Assembly: GCA_034769895.1 (NCBI GenBank)
Contig: JAWRYS010001512.1
Location: 1-64,000, forward strand
Reading direction: 5' to 3'
DNA from: Magicicada septendecula
Lineage: Eukaryota; Arthropoda; Insecta; Hemiptera; Cicadidae
DNA: 64,000 bases
The notes beneath the pieces are model-generated. The model was not told the DNA's origin. It made no database searches and saw nothing but the letters and a program-made list of their open reading frames with translations. A program made the translations under genes and the position numbers. Below are positions 45,596 to 56,116 of the stretch, one piece after another. Within the stretch, counting starts at the first letter, position 1. The number at the start of each line of letters is the position of its first letter.

Positions 45596-45869
45596 GTACC
45601 ATTTGAAAGGCCCTAAAAAAGGAACATCAGATGTATTTATTGAAGGTCTACCAGGACTTCCCGACAATATACAGGAAGATGGATCTGGTGGTTTTTACGT
45701 AACACTTGTGATGCCAGTAGATGAAGACCATCCAGCTCTTTCACAAAAGCTTGGGCCGTATCCATTGGTACGAAAATTTATTGCCAGGCTGCTGTACCTC
45801 GTGGAAGCACCAGCAGAGTTTGTTGAAAAAGTCTATCCAAATTATTACACAAAACGTCTAATACACTGG
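45596..45869 (+). CDS. APMAP: APMAP/hemomucin-like protein, penultimate exon
   Basis: The acceptor is AATAG at 45591-45595; the donor is TGG/GTGAGC at 45870. It encodes YHLKGPKKGTSDVFIEGLPG, then LPDNIQEDGSGGFYVTLVMP, and a hydrophobic helix region with LVRKFIARLLYLVE and YPNYYTKRLIHW. 'LKGPKKGTSDVF.EGLPG.PDN' is diagnostic of insect hemomucin/APMAP proteins. The frame begins with the last base of an arginine codon and ends at a codon border. The 562-bp intron that follows (45870-46431) has no recognised feature. Confidence 0.95.
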
Positions 45870-46431
45870 GTGAGCTAGATAATTAATCAGAACTATCTTG
45901 TTTGTATATAGAATAGATGTAGCAACAATCTCAGTGTTTTATAATTAAGTTTATCATTCATCTTCTTTGTAGGTCCTCAGTTCGTTGAATGTTTGACAGC
46001 TGTTCTCTGTATTCACTTCATTCTGTTTTGTACCATCTATTTCATTTCTTCATTAGATTTATTATATTACATATTTTATTATTTGATTCAAGATGTATGT
46101 ATCTTTTACAACATGGCCATAAACTTTTCAATGCATAATAGAGGTGATCTGTGTGCCACACTTTTAGTAGTGCCAATTACACACCCCAAAATATTTAAAA
46201 TGACTCATACAAGTCTACATTCAATATTTGTTCAGAATCACAGTGTGTACTCACTTCAATGGAAGTAATTGGAGCTGTAATTGGCTCGAATACAAAAAAA
46301 ATCAGATAATAGAATCATTAATCGTATGTTACAGTAGTCAGTAATAAAATTAGAAAAACTCAGAAGGAAGAACATAACATAAAATGGTGATGTAAAGTTA
46401 CAGTAATATATAGTATTGTATGTTTCTATAG

Positions 46432-46632
46432 GTTGGACACTTTGAATCACTCCCAATTGCTGGTGGTGAACGAGTAACGGTTGTTAGGATAAACAAACAG
46501 GGTGAAATAATCGAAAGTCTACATGCAACAGATGGTAAAATTGCAGGCATTTCGGATTTCTTACAGTTCAATGGCTATTACTACTTGGGTTCACCTTTCA
46601 ACACTTACCTGGCTAGAGTGAAAGTGAACTGA
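46432..46632 (+). CDS. APMAP: APMAP/hemomucin-like protein, last exon and stop
   Basis: The acceptor is TTTCTATAG at 46423-46431. The exon encodes VGHFESLPIAGG, RVTVVRINKQGEIIESLHAT and the final blade ISDFLQFNGYYYLGSPFNTY, then LARVKVN and TGA (46630-46632). The ending matches APMAP's 'H.G.LYLGSF..PFL.RL' C-terminus. No mucin-type Thr/Pro repeat tail is present before the stop. Confidence 0.94.
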   Translation, partial: VGHFESLPIAGGERVTVVRINKQGEIIESLHATDGKIAGISDFLQFNGYYYLGSPFNTYLARVKVN

Positions 46633-47509
46633 ATCATGTAAGTCAAGCAAATTTTATTAGTCTATATTGTTTAACATTAACAGTTGTTTTTGCACAGATG
46701 TCTTTCGTTCTTTCCCATTGTGTGCCATGTTTATACTGAATACTGTGATCCTTAACAATGGCACTGATAAATTTTCTTTAGGAAGACCAAAAATGCTTGT
46801 AGTTTGTTTTATTTTTTTGTCCATTATTTTTTTTTGCTTCAGAGTTCTATTGTATTAGTGTGAACTACATGAAATTAGTCCAATCAAGGTCATATGCCTT
46901 CATAGCTTCCAGTGCTTTCTCCACATTCCTGGCCCTGCGGAGTTGTCACGATACTATATCAACAGACAGTTGATAGTAGACAGATACTTAATGCAGTTCA
47001 TTTCACTGGTGCATTGGAAAAGCATATTTGATTTGTATTTCGTATGAGTGATATTGGGGAACAGTGTCCTACAAGTAGTGTGTTACCAGGTTGATATAAT
47101 AGTGATGTACACATGTACCATATGAATGTTAGAAACCAAGGTCGCCATAGGAAATGTTTAAAAGTTTTTTGGGAATCTTGCCTATAATAAGGCAGGAAGA
47201 ACATTAACTTTGCACAAGTTCAAAAATTGATAGCGGAAGCTTACAAAATTTCTGGAAAGTTTGTACAAGTCATCAGTTTGACAGATTTTTGAGATGTGAA
47301 CATTCTGTTCAGTTGCCCAAGTAAATGTACAAACAGAAACACAAATGGGCTGAACTGGATGGTTTTAACAAATAATTGGTTTACAGGACGCTTCTACAGC
47401 ACAATGGCTGATAAGAGTATCCAATGGCAAGCAAAATCTAATAAGTGTCATAAAATGAATTATTCATCTTCAGAAACCTCTGTACTCCACCTTCCAAAAA
47501 TGTATTGTT
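46633..47509 (+). other. Probable 3' UTR and downstream flank of the host gene
   Basis: No further coding and no AATAAA were found before element E. If E is removed, the flank continues at 53379, where ATTAAA (53411-53416) and AATAAA (53504-53509) occur about 0.9-1.0 kb after the stop. Whether transcripts end there is not shown. Confidence 0.4.
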
Positions 47510-48777
47510 TGTATACTTACGTTATTTTTGAATTTATAAATACGATATATTATATCTCACAAATGTGGTTATGTATACAAAAACTAGGACGCCATCTTTT
47601 ACTACCTAAGTCATGGGCCAGAATTTCGTTACGCGAAGTCAGGCGGGAACAGAAATTGCTTGAAATAAAAACAGCTGTTCTGATTTTTACCAGTGAAATA
47701 CCCTTTTTATTATTTATTCGTTTTACATACTTGTTTTCAACCCTATCTTTAACCCTTCCAAAATAAATACATAGTGTAATAATACCTTCGGTAAATATCA
47801 TAAGTATATGACAAAATTATATATATATTTATATGTGTTGCAACTTCTGTAAGTATAATATGTATATGACAAAATTATATCTATATATATATATATATAT
47901 TTTTATAGGTGTTGCTCAACCCAGCACTTAGAAATAATTACGCACGCCCACAACCACTCACCCTTTCATTCTCATGGTACAAACTTATTTAAATTTTGGA
48001 GCTCCTTTTATTAGATTGAAATTTTAAAATAAAATGAATTTCTACAATAAAATGATATTGGGAAATTATGAAATCAGGAATTAAGGAAAGATCTCACCCA
48101 TTTCGTGTTGGCTTCCTCGCACTGCTAGTCTCGTTCGTACATCGGCACAATCGGTGTATTTTCACGACGCTTGACGGGACACCTTTGTGTCAACCCACGT
48201 AACCCACCGTCGTGGGACCGATTCTATACGTCGATCTTTTTTACGAACGATTTAATCGGTCGAGGACGCCTACACCAAACCGAACTATAACTCTCCTTAA
48301 TACATTTTGATTGTAGATATTATACTGTTTATTAACCACCTACAGTGGTCTAAAAAGTTAAAATTCACTCGTAAGTGAATGGGCAGCCGGCCGGCGCTGA
48401 TCAGTTGTTGCAACAGAATGACGGCAATTCCTAGTTGAATTCTGCGGAAGTGGGGTGTACTGACGTCACATTTTCTTTGTCTACGTTGTTGACATCGCCG
48501 TTTTGTCGTTGTCAACACATTCTCCGCCTATGACGTAATAAAGGCTTGGCTCTGCTTATCGCAATAACTGCACACTATTTTTGTGATGTGACACCGTTTT
48601 TTGTCATGAATTAGTTCAAATCCTGGCAAATACTGTAATATAGTCCACTCACTGTAAATTCGATATCGGGTGTTTGAGGTTGGGTTGGGTATGACAAAAA
48701 ATAGAAAAATACAATATTTATGATCTCGTTACCATATTTTAGGTAATTATAAAATGTACCATGATTGTACCATCACA
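47510..48777 (-). repeat. Element E left (3') LTR
   Basis: 1268 bp. Same sequence as 52111-53374, including the TA-dinucleotide run near 47881-47905, which is a few repeats longer here. Confidence 0.93.
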
Positions 48778-49060
48778 AAACCCCCTCAATGAAAGATGGT
48801 GTGACGAAGCACACAAACTTTCATTGACCCTTTCATACTTCCTAAAGGGATCAGTCAGGACAAGTCGCCACAACCCCCTTACAATTTTACATAAAAAATA
48901 ACAACAACTCACCCTTGGTCTGGTGATGAGGCCGTACCTAGATGACCTTACTGGACTTCTCATGCGAGATCCCAACACCATAAGGCCACTTAGGCTCTTA
49001 ACGCCCCTGCTCTGACGCGTTGGCCAGCTCAGGACCGCTGTCACACCACCAAACACTGAA
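48778..49060 (-). other. Element E conserved 3' block with hairpin and polypurine tract
   Basis: Minus-strand order as in element A: GCGGTCCTG.GCTGGCC, GGCCTTATGGTG, GGATCTC with GAGAAGTCCAGTAAGGTC, ACCAAGGGTGAGT, GGGGGTTGTGGC. The hairpin CAATGAAAG/CTTTCATTG (48787-48826) follows, its inner stem GTGTG/CACAC differing from A's GTGTC/GACAC. A frame of 105 codons (48739-49056) crosses the block, but its A counterpart is not conserved as protein to the end. Positions 49061-50821 are AT-rich noncoding interior with an ATT microsatellite near 49520. Confidence 0.75.
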
Positions 49061-50821
49061 ACAATATATAATAAATATTAAAATAGTGGCTTAGTAAATC
49101 ACTACATCCTCAACTGATCTGGTTCCCCTTAGCTAAGTGCTGGTTTGTGCCAATAAGCACTGGGTTGGCTTAATATATTTTAATACGCTTAATAAAATTA
49201 TAAGATTATATATTATAATCTTCAAGAATAAAAAAAAATATCTTTTCTTCATATTACAACCCTGATTTGAAAAATGGTTTCGATTCCTATCGATAATATT
49301 TAACTTCATTCTTTTACAATTACTATAATTGTAACATAAGCACATTAGTATAATATAGTTACCAAAATTGAATAAGCTATAATTGAAAATATAATAAGAA
49401 AATTACACATTACAATCTCCCAAATCTGGAGAAAAACAAATTATAAAAGAATTAATAACTCTATATACTTATTTATTTATTTATTGAATACTCTTAGTGC
49501 ATGATAAAACAAAAATTTATTATTATTATTATTATTATTATTAACAGGTAATTATTTGGCTGATAAATATTATTAACAGCGCCATTTAAAAAAATTTTTT
49601 TTTTCTCTTCCTACACATATTATAACATCATGTTAAAAAGTTTTCAAATAAATACATAATACATTAATAATTAACACTGATACATTAATAATACAGTTAA
49701 TACATTTAAATACTCAATCATATTTAATCATATCTAAGATATGCATTAACATTTGTATAATTTACTTAAAAGTTGTATTTAAATTAAAATTTACCATTGC
49801 AGTTATTAATTAAACATCAAATTTACTTATTTATAATAATAAAATACATTTTGAACTTATTGTTACTATTCATATTACATTATTATTTCATTATTCATTT
49901 TCTACTACCTCTCTCCTCTGAACTTTCTACCTCCCTAACTACGTAACCTTTCACCTTCTATCACTGTTTAGTCTGGATAACTCCTATATTCACTATACTT
50001 CATTATATAATTTTACTCACCTTCTTCTAACTGACCACCAAATTTACCTATCATTGACACCAATATCTCAATTATATACTCCATTACTACTTTCATTGAA
50101 ATCCTATGGCACCGCTCGTCTTTGCATTGGGTTGGGTGTTCCCTAACTGGCTATATACATCTCTACTATTTTGCCCTTCCAAATAATTCGGCAAACACTC
50201 CCTTAAACTACGCTAATACCTGCCACAACACTATTGGTTGGCTACTCTTTATCACCTCACCCCCACTACAGAATTCATCAACAACAATTATATGTATGTA
50301 CCTTTACTTACACCTTCTCTACAAATAATCACTAACTACTGTGTCCCTAAATATTTAATAATTCTCTTTGTATTTTCTTAAAAATTCTTATCTTTCTAAC
50401 TCCATTTACATCAATTGCATTACTCACCTGCATTTTATCTATACCCAGGCTCTATCCCTGTTTAAACACTTACTGTAATCATTGACAATTCTCTTATAAA
50501 ATTCCTCTCTTACCTCTTTATAACAATACCTCTTTTCAAAATTCAAATATAATTATTTATTTAAACATTCATTATTATTCATTAGTAATTAATTAAAATA
50601 TTATTATTAAACATGTTATATATATAAAATATATAATAATACACACTGGGGTACCTGTAATACATAATACACATCAAATACATGGATAAATACAATTAAT
50701 ACAATAAAAATATACACTCCAACTTCATTATTGTGTCATTAATCGAAATCAGTCCATATTCAGTCCAATTCAAAACCACTTTGCACATTATTATTTAATG
50801 TTCATTTCACAATATAACAGT

Positions 50822-51958
50822 CTATCCACCATCATTAAACAACAAACGAATCTTAGGTCTATATAAATCATTTTTGATTAAATACATTATCTTATTATTA
50901 TAAATGTAAAGGTTATTCAATTTTTTATAATTTTCCACAATACTATTATAATCAATATGGTCACTCCATATCATTATCTCATATAATTTGTCACGATCGA
51001 TTATGGTCCTGTCACCTTTAGTATTATCTGTCACAACCAGGTAAATTATAAAGTCATCATTAATAACATCCTCTCCTGCTGCTGCTATATCAGCTTCAAC
51101 ATAGGGTAAGTACTTACAATAATTATTAATTCTCTCTCTACTCACTCTCTCTCTTAATTCTGTATAATTTCTCCCAACTTCAAACAACTCTAACTTACTA
51201 TCACCATACCTATCTCTCTCAAAATATGCCTCATCATAACACCAAGTCACACTCTCTCTCTCCAGATATGCAGGGGTCCCTATCATAAAATTGTTGCACC
51301 TCTTCTTAGGTACACCAAAACATAAAGAAACTTTATTTGTAGAACTATCGTCTATCAAATATAAATTAAAGGCATTCTTATCCTTATGACAACTACATGA
51401 AGACTTGTCTTCACCCCCTAATACAACATTAAAAGAAAATTCTACCCCCTGCATTCCTTGTACTAAAATACTTTCTCTCAACTTTCTTTCTGACTTCATA
51501 AATTCAAATATTTCATTATCATTCATTATACTTTCATTATCATGTTTATCCGTTTCCAACACCACAATCTTACTACCTGTATTATTTAGATTATCTAGAG
51601 TACATTCATCATTTTTCAATTCATTGAAATTACTGTTAAAACTATCAAATTTGTCATTCAAATTTTTGAATTGAATATCATAATCTCTTTTCTGTTCGTC
51701 TAGTTTTTTATCTAGTTTTAATAACAATTGTATCATTGCGTTACTTTCATCTGATTTACTGTCTAAATTAGTTGAAATGGATGTGTCAGTTTGCGTTATT
51801 TCGGCAGACACAGGCGTATTTGCCCCGTCAGTCTGACTAATGGGATTTATTTGCATATCCATTTCACCAGTTAAAGTTATGTCAGTGGTACTGGTTTTTA
51901 TGTCACTATCGTCACTTGTACTCATTTTGGCAATTGTGTAATGCACGCATGCATACAA
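50822..51958 (-). CDS. Element E ORF: coiled-coil Gag-like protein with the A/F C-terminal domain
   Basis: 378 residues from the first ATG; an internal ATG at residue 12 (MSTSDDSD) aligns better with the A start (MANSNETS). Residues about 70-120 form a coiled coil (LDKKLDEQKRDYDIQFKNLN). The middle contains CYDEAYFERDRYGDSKLELF and NYTELRERVSRERINNYCKY. The C-terminal domain has LPYVEAD, DDFIIYLVVTDNTKGD, DKLYEI, NLYIYNN and the ending KIRLLFNDGG, closely matching A. No nucleic-acid-binding knuckle or enzyme motif is visible. The full-length open frame suggests recent constraint or recent insertion. Confidence 0.75.
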   Translation of the reverse strand: MYACVHYTIAKMSTSDDSDIKTSTTDITLTGEMDMQINPISQTDGANTPVSAEITQTDTSISTNLDSKSDESNAMIQLLLKLDKKLDEQKRDYDIQFKNLNDKFDSFNSNFNELKNDECTLDNLNNTGSKIVVLETDKHDNESIMNDNEIFEFMKSERKLRESILVQGMQGVEFSFNVVLGGEDKSSCSCHKDKNAFNLYLIDDSSTNKVSLCFGVPKKRCNNFMIGTPAYLERESVTWCYDEAYFERDRYGDSKLELFEVGRNYTELRERVSRERINNYCKYLPYVEADIAAAGEDVINDDFIIYLVVTDNTKGDRTIIDRDKLYEIMIWSDHIDYNSIVENYKKLNNLYIYNNKIMYLIKNDLYRPKIRLLFNDGG

Positions 51959-52110
51959 TTGTCTACCCTAATTGTGGGGTTATGTTTACTAGTTATAAAA
52001 TTTTGTCTGTTACCTCAAGCAATTTTTTCCCGTTTTCTTTCTAGGCGTATCCCATGTAATAATATATATACATAACATTACATAGGGTCCCTGTTATTAC
52101 GGGCGACATC

Positions 52111-53374
52111 TGTACACTTACGTTATTTTTGAATTTATAAATACGATATATTATATCTCACAAATGTGGTTATGTATACAAAAACTAGGACGCCATCTTT
52201 TACTACCTAAGTCATGGGCCAGAATTTCGTTACGCGAAGTCAGGCGGGAACAGAAATTGCTTGAAATAAAAACAGCTGTTCTGATTTTTACCAATGAAAT
52301 ACCCTTTTTATTATTTATTCGTTTTACATACTTGTTTTCAACCCTATCTTTAACCCTTCCAAAATAAATACATAGTGTAATAATACCTTCGGTAAATATC
52401 ATAAGTATATGACAAAATTATATATATATTTATATGTGTTGCAACTTCTGTAAGTATAATATGTATATGACAAAATTATATCTATATATATATATATTTT
52501 TATAGGTGTTGCTCAACCCAGCACTTAGAAATAATTACGCACGCCCACAACCACTCACCCTTTCATTTTCATGGTACAAACTTATTTAAATTTTGGAGCT
52601 CCTTTTATTAGATTGAAATTTTAAAATAAAATGAATTTCTACAATAAAATGATATTGGGAAATTATGAAATCAGGAATTAAGGAAAGATCTCACCCATTT
52701 CATGTTGGCTTCCTCGCACTGCTAGTCTCGTTCGTACATCGGCACAATCGGTGTATTTTCACGACGCTTGACGGGACACCTTTGTGTCAACCCACGTAAC
52801 CCACCGTCGTGGGACCGATTCTATACGTCGATCTTTTTTACGAACGATTTAATCGGTCGAGGACGCCTACACCAAACCGAACTATAACTCTCCTTAATAC
52901 ATTTTGATTGTAGATATTATACTGTTTATTAACCACCTACAGTGGTCTAAAAAGTTAAAATTCACTCGTAAGTGAATGGGCAGCCGGCCGGCGCTGATCA
53001 GTTGTTGCAACAGAATGACGGCAATTCCTAGTTGAATTCTGCGGAAGTGGGGTGTACTGACGTCACATTTTCTTTGTCTACGTTGTTGACATCGCCGTTT
53101 TGTCGTTGTCAACACATTCTCCGCCTATGACGTAATAAAGGCTTGGCTCTGCTTATCGCAATAACTGCACACTGTTTTTGTGATGTGACACCGTTTTTTG
53201 TCATGAATTAGTTCAAATCCTGGCAAATACTGTAATATAGTCCACTCACTGTAAATTCGATATCGGGTGTTTGAGGTTGGGTTGGGTATGTCAAAAAATA
53301 GAAAAATACAATATTTATGATCTCGTTACCATAGTTTAGGTAATTATAAAATGTACCATGATTGTACCATCACA
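52111..53374 (-). repeat. Element E right (5') LTR
   Basis: 1264 bp; the outer edge meets the TGTT target duplicate at 53375. Confidence 0.93.
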
Positions 53375-53378
53375 TGTT

Positions 53379-53640
53379 GTTAAGAAGTGCAGTGGTGAAC
53401 AAAAATTTTTATTAAACGCAAAGGTATTGTCGTCTTGAGATCGATGTTTTTTGTAAACCATGAACTCATTACATACTGAGATAACAGGGTTGTAGTTTAC
53501 TTAAATAAAATGTGGATTTCATAGAATCGTGTTAATAAATTGTGACAACAGCGAGGCATTACGTCTGCGCTCCAGTACCAGCGGCGCATGACACCTGAGG
53601 TATACGATGCGAGCCAGTCAGGGATCAGCAGCCGATCCCT
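53379..53640. other. Host flank continuing from 47505, then a promoter-family fragment
   Basis: Positions 53379-53540 look like the continuation of the host 3' flank interrupted by E. Positions 53543-53630 share GAC..CAGCGAGGCA and GCGAGCCARTCAGGGATCAGC with the promoter-like block at 13859-13960. No coding is supported here. Confidence 0.4.
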
Positions 53641-53654
53641 TAAGGACTTAAGGC

Positions 53655-53932
53655 CCCCTGTGATTTTTCTCTGTTCCCGAAAATAAAAATTCACATGAAA
53701 GGTCACCGTTTTGACACTGTAGAAGACATTAAGAAAAAACGCAGGAGGTGCTTGACAGCCTTCAGCAAAAGACTTTTTTTTGACACTTTCCAGGCATGGA
53801 AACAACGCTGGATTCGTTGTATCAATTCGCAGGGAGACTACTTTGAAGGAGATGGGAGCCATTAATGGCCTAGGTAAGCAAAAAGAATTTATTAGACCTA
53901 GTCCGGGAACTTTCTGATAGCACCTCGTATAC
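53655..53932 (+). mobile_element. mariner-like transposon 3' fragment
   Basis: The plus strand reads DFSLFPKIKIHMKGHRFDTV, EDIKKKRRR, then WKQRWIRCINSQGDYFEGD and, near the end, NGLGKQKEFIRPSPGTF. This is the C-terminal third of a mariner transposase ('DFFLFPKLK..LKGRRFDTVEDI', 'RW..CI...GDYFEGD'). It ends in a terminal-repeat-like CACCTCGTA (53924-53932), next to a TA. The catalytic N-terminal part is missing and frames shift within, so it is dead. It abuts element D's RNase H region on its right. Confidence 0.8.
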
Positions 53933-56116
53933 TCCCATGAAAAGTGATATTCTTGTAATGATAACACCCACCTGGTTAATCTGCTATGAGTCAATTTGCA
54001 AGTGTTTAAAAATGATAATGCCTTGTGATCTGTCCTAATGACGGTCTGGTTCCCTAGAAGGTATGTACGGAATTTTTTCACTGCAAAAATGATACTCAAC
54101 AACTCCTTCTCCGTAGTCGTATAGTTCCTCTCCGCTGCTAACAAAGTCCGGCTGGCAAAAGCGATTGTCCAGTGTTCCTTATCTTCACCCTCCTGGTATA
54201 GTTCTGCGCCGAGGGTTATGTTGCTGGCATCCGTCTGTAAATAAAATTTTTTCTGAAAATCGGGATGATTCATCATTATCATATCTATAAACTTCTCTTT
54301 AATTTCGTTAAAAGTAACCCTTTCCGTCTCGCCCCATCTCCATTGTTTATTCTTTTGTAATACCGCACTTAATTTAGAGGTTACCTGCACATAATTTTTA
54401 TGAAACTTCCTATAAAAGTTACATAAGCCCAAAAAACTCTGCAATCGTTTAATATTTTTTGGTTCTGGAAAACACATAATAGCTTCTACCTTATCCGGGT
54501 TAGCTAGAATTCCCTCTGGAGTAATAATAAAACCTAAAAAATGTATTTCAGTTTGTAGAAACTTCGACTTCTCCCAATTAACTGTTAAACCCCCATTTTG
54601 CAATTTATCTAATACATATTCAATATGTTCTAAATGCTCAGAGAATGTTCTTGACGCTATTAATATGTCATCAACATATACAGTCAAAAAATCTTAAGTC
54701 CTTAGGTTGTAATATCATATCTAAACATTTTATAAAGCTTGCTACACTAGTGTTTAGCCCAAAAGGCAAACGCTTGAACTGATAATTCTTACCATTGAAG
54801 AGAAATGCAGTATACTTCCGGCTCTCTGGTGCTAATGGAACTTGCCAGTACCCTGCTGTCAAATCTAATGATGTCATATATTTGACTCCACTGAATTTCT
54901 GAAAAATTTCATTTATAGGTTCTGGTGACTCCCGGTCAGGTATTATAATTTGGTTATTTTTCTAGCATCTAAACACAACCTTACCTTTCCATCCTTCTTG
55001 ATGACCACTACTAATGGATTCGAGTATGGCGATATCGATCTCTCAATAATGTCTCCTTCCATCATTCTGTCCAACTCCTCTTGTACTGCTCTCCTCTTCG
55101 AAAACGGCACTGGATAGCTCCTCTGCATGTAGGGTGAGTGTTCTCGAACTTTCAACTCGCATACATAGTTCCTGGCTTTCCCAGGCAACTCCGCAAACAC
55201 GTCTCTAAAACGCTCCACAACTGCCCACAACTCCTGTCATTGGGGACTCCCTACAACTCCACCCTCATTAAAAAATTTATCCGCCCTATTTTCCCATATT
55301 CTCTCATCACTCACATACATCTCTCGCTCCTCATTCTCCACACTTTCGCTCTCTCGACATATATTCACTCTTGTTTCTATATTTCCATCGCCTACTCGTT
55401 TATGTATTAATTTTATTCCCGTAACTTTAACCTCATTTATCACCCTCTTAAAATTAACCCTGACTGGTTCACTCCCCTTATTAAATTCTACTATTTTCTT
55501 ATTAAAATCTATTACTGCTTTATTTCTCTCCAAAAAATCATTTCCCAAAAGTATATCTAAATTCAGTCCCTTAACCACTAAAAAGGTATTTTCGAATTCT
55601 GTTTCACTAATGCATATATTTAATTGTACCTGTCTAGTAACCCTTTTACTCCGTACCCCGGTTACCCCCACTACTGTTATACCCGCAACTGGTAATGATG
55701 GAATATGTTTATTTACCCTTTGTAATTCTCCCAGTACGTTTTCTGAAATTACTGATATTTCACTTCCTGTATCTATTAATGTTTTAAAGTTCTTACCTTC
55801 TATGTTGACGATTACCTCTGTCAACCCTGCTTTTGTTTCCATTATTTCTGTGGCGTCTTCCTCCAGCAACTCCTTTGCCATGTCTTTGATAATGTATTGC
55901 TCTGGTATTTGCACTCTTCTTGGACCCCAGGGTTCTCCGTCAACAATGGCTGGGCCCGGTTCCCCATTGTCTCTTCTAGTTTCCCGTAGATGTACCCACC
56001 ACAGCTTGGTTGTATCCTCCTCTGCTTCTGTTGCTATTTTCATTTCCTCTCGGCGCTCCTCGGTTGTTCTCTGCTCCTCTCTGCTGTTGACTGGGCTGGT
56101 TGTATGTTGTGTCACT
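53933..56116 (-). pseudogene. Element D protease, RT and RNase H region (fossil)
   Basis: Minus strand: the protease core TLIDTGSEISVISENVLG (about 55740-55795) with LLGNDFLE further on; RT with PYMQRSYPVPFSKRRAVQEE, SPYSNPLVVVIKKDGKVRLC and SLDLTAGYWQVPLA; then the catalytic YVDDILI (about 54665-54687), LGFIITPEGI and RLQSFLGLCNFYRKF; and RNase H FYLQTDASNITLGAELYQEG with AERNYTTTEKELLSI. This is Ty3/gypsy order. The copy is broken. Confidence 0.9.

Larger units (their letters stand above)
47510..53374 (-). mobile_element. Element E: LTR retroelement without pol, A/F family
   Basis: The target duplication TGTT lies at 47506-47509 and 53375-53378. The LTRs (TGTAYACTTACG...CCATCACA) are 47510-48777 and 52111-53374, differing by well under 1-2% by eye, so the insertion is very recent. 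On the minus strand, a primer-binding-like TGTCGCCCGTAATAACAGG follows the right LTR and the tract GAGGGGGTTTT precedes the left one. The interior (3.33 kb) holds one ORF (50822-51958) and no pol. It looks structurally whole as a non-autonomous element. The LTR sequence differs from A's, but the 3' block and ORF are shared. Confidence 0.9.

Noticed and set aside
47296-47766. 156-aa frame downstream of the host gene
   Set aside because: It crosses the border of element E's left LTR, so it mixes host flank and LTR.
48297-48518. 73-aa frame present twice (also 52894-53115)
   Set aside because: It lies in both LTRs of element E; LTR duplication explains it.
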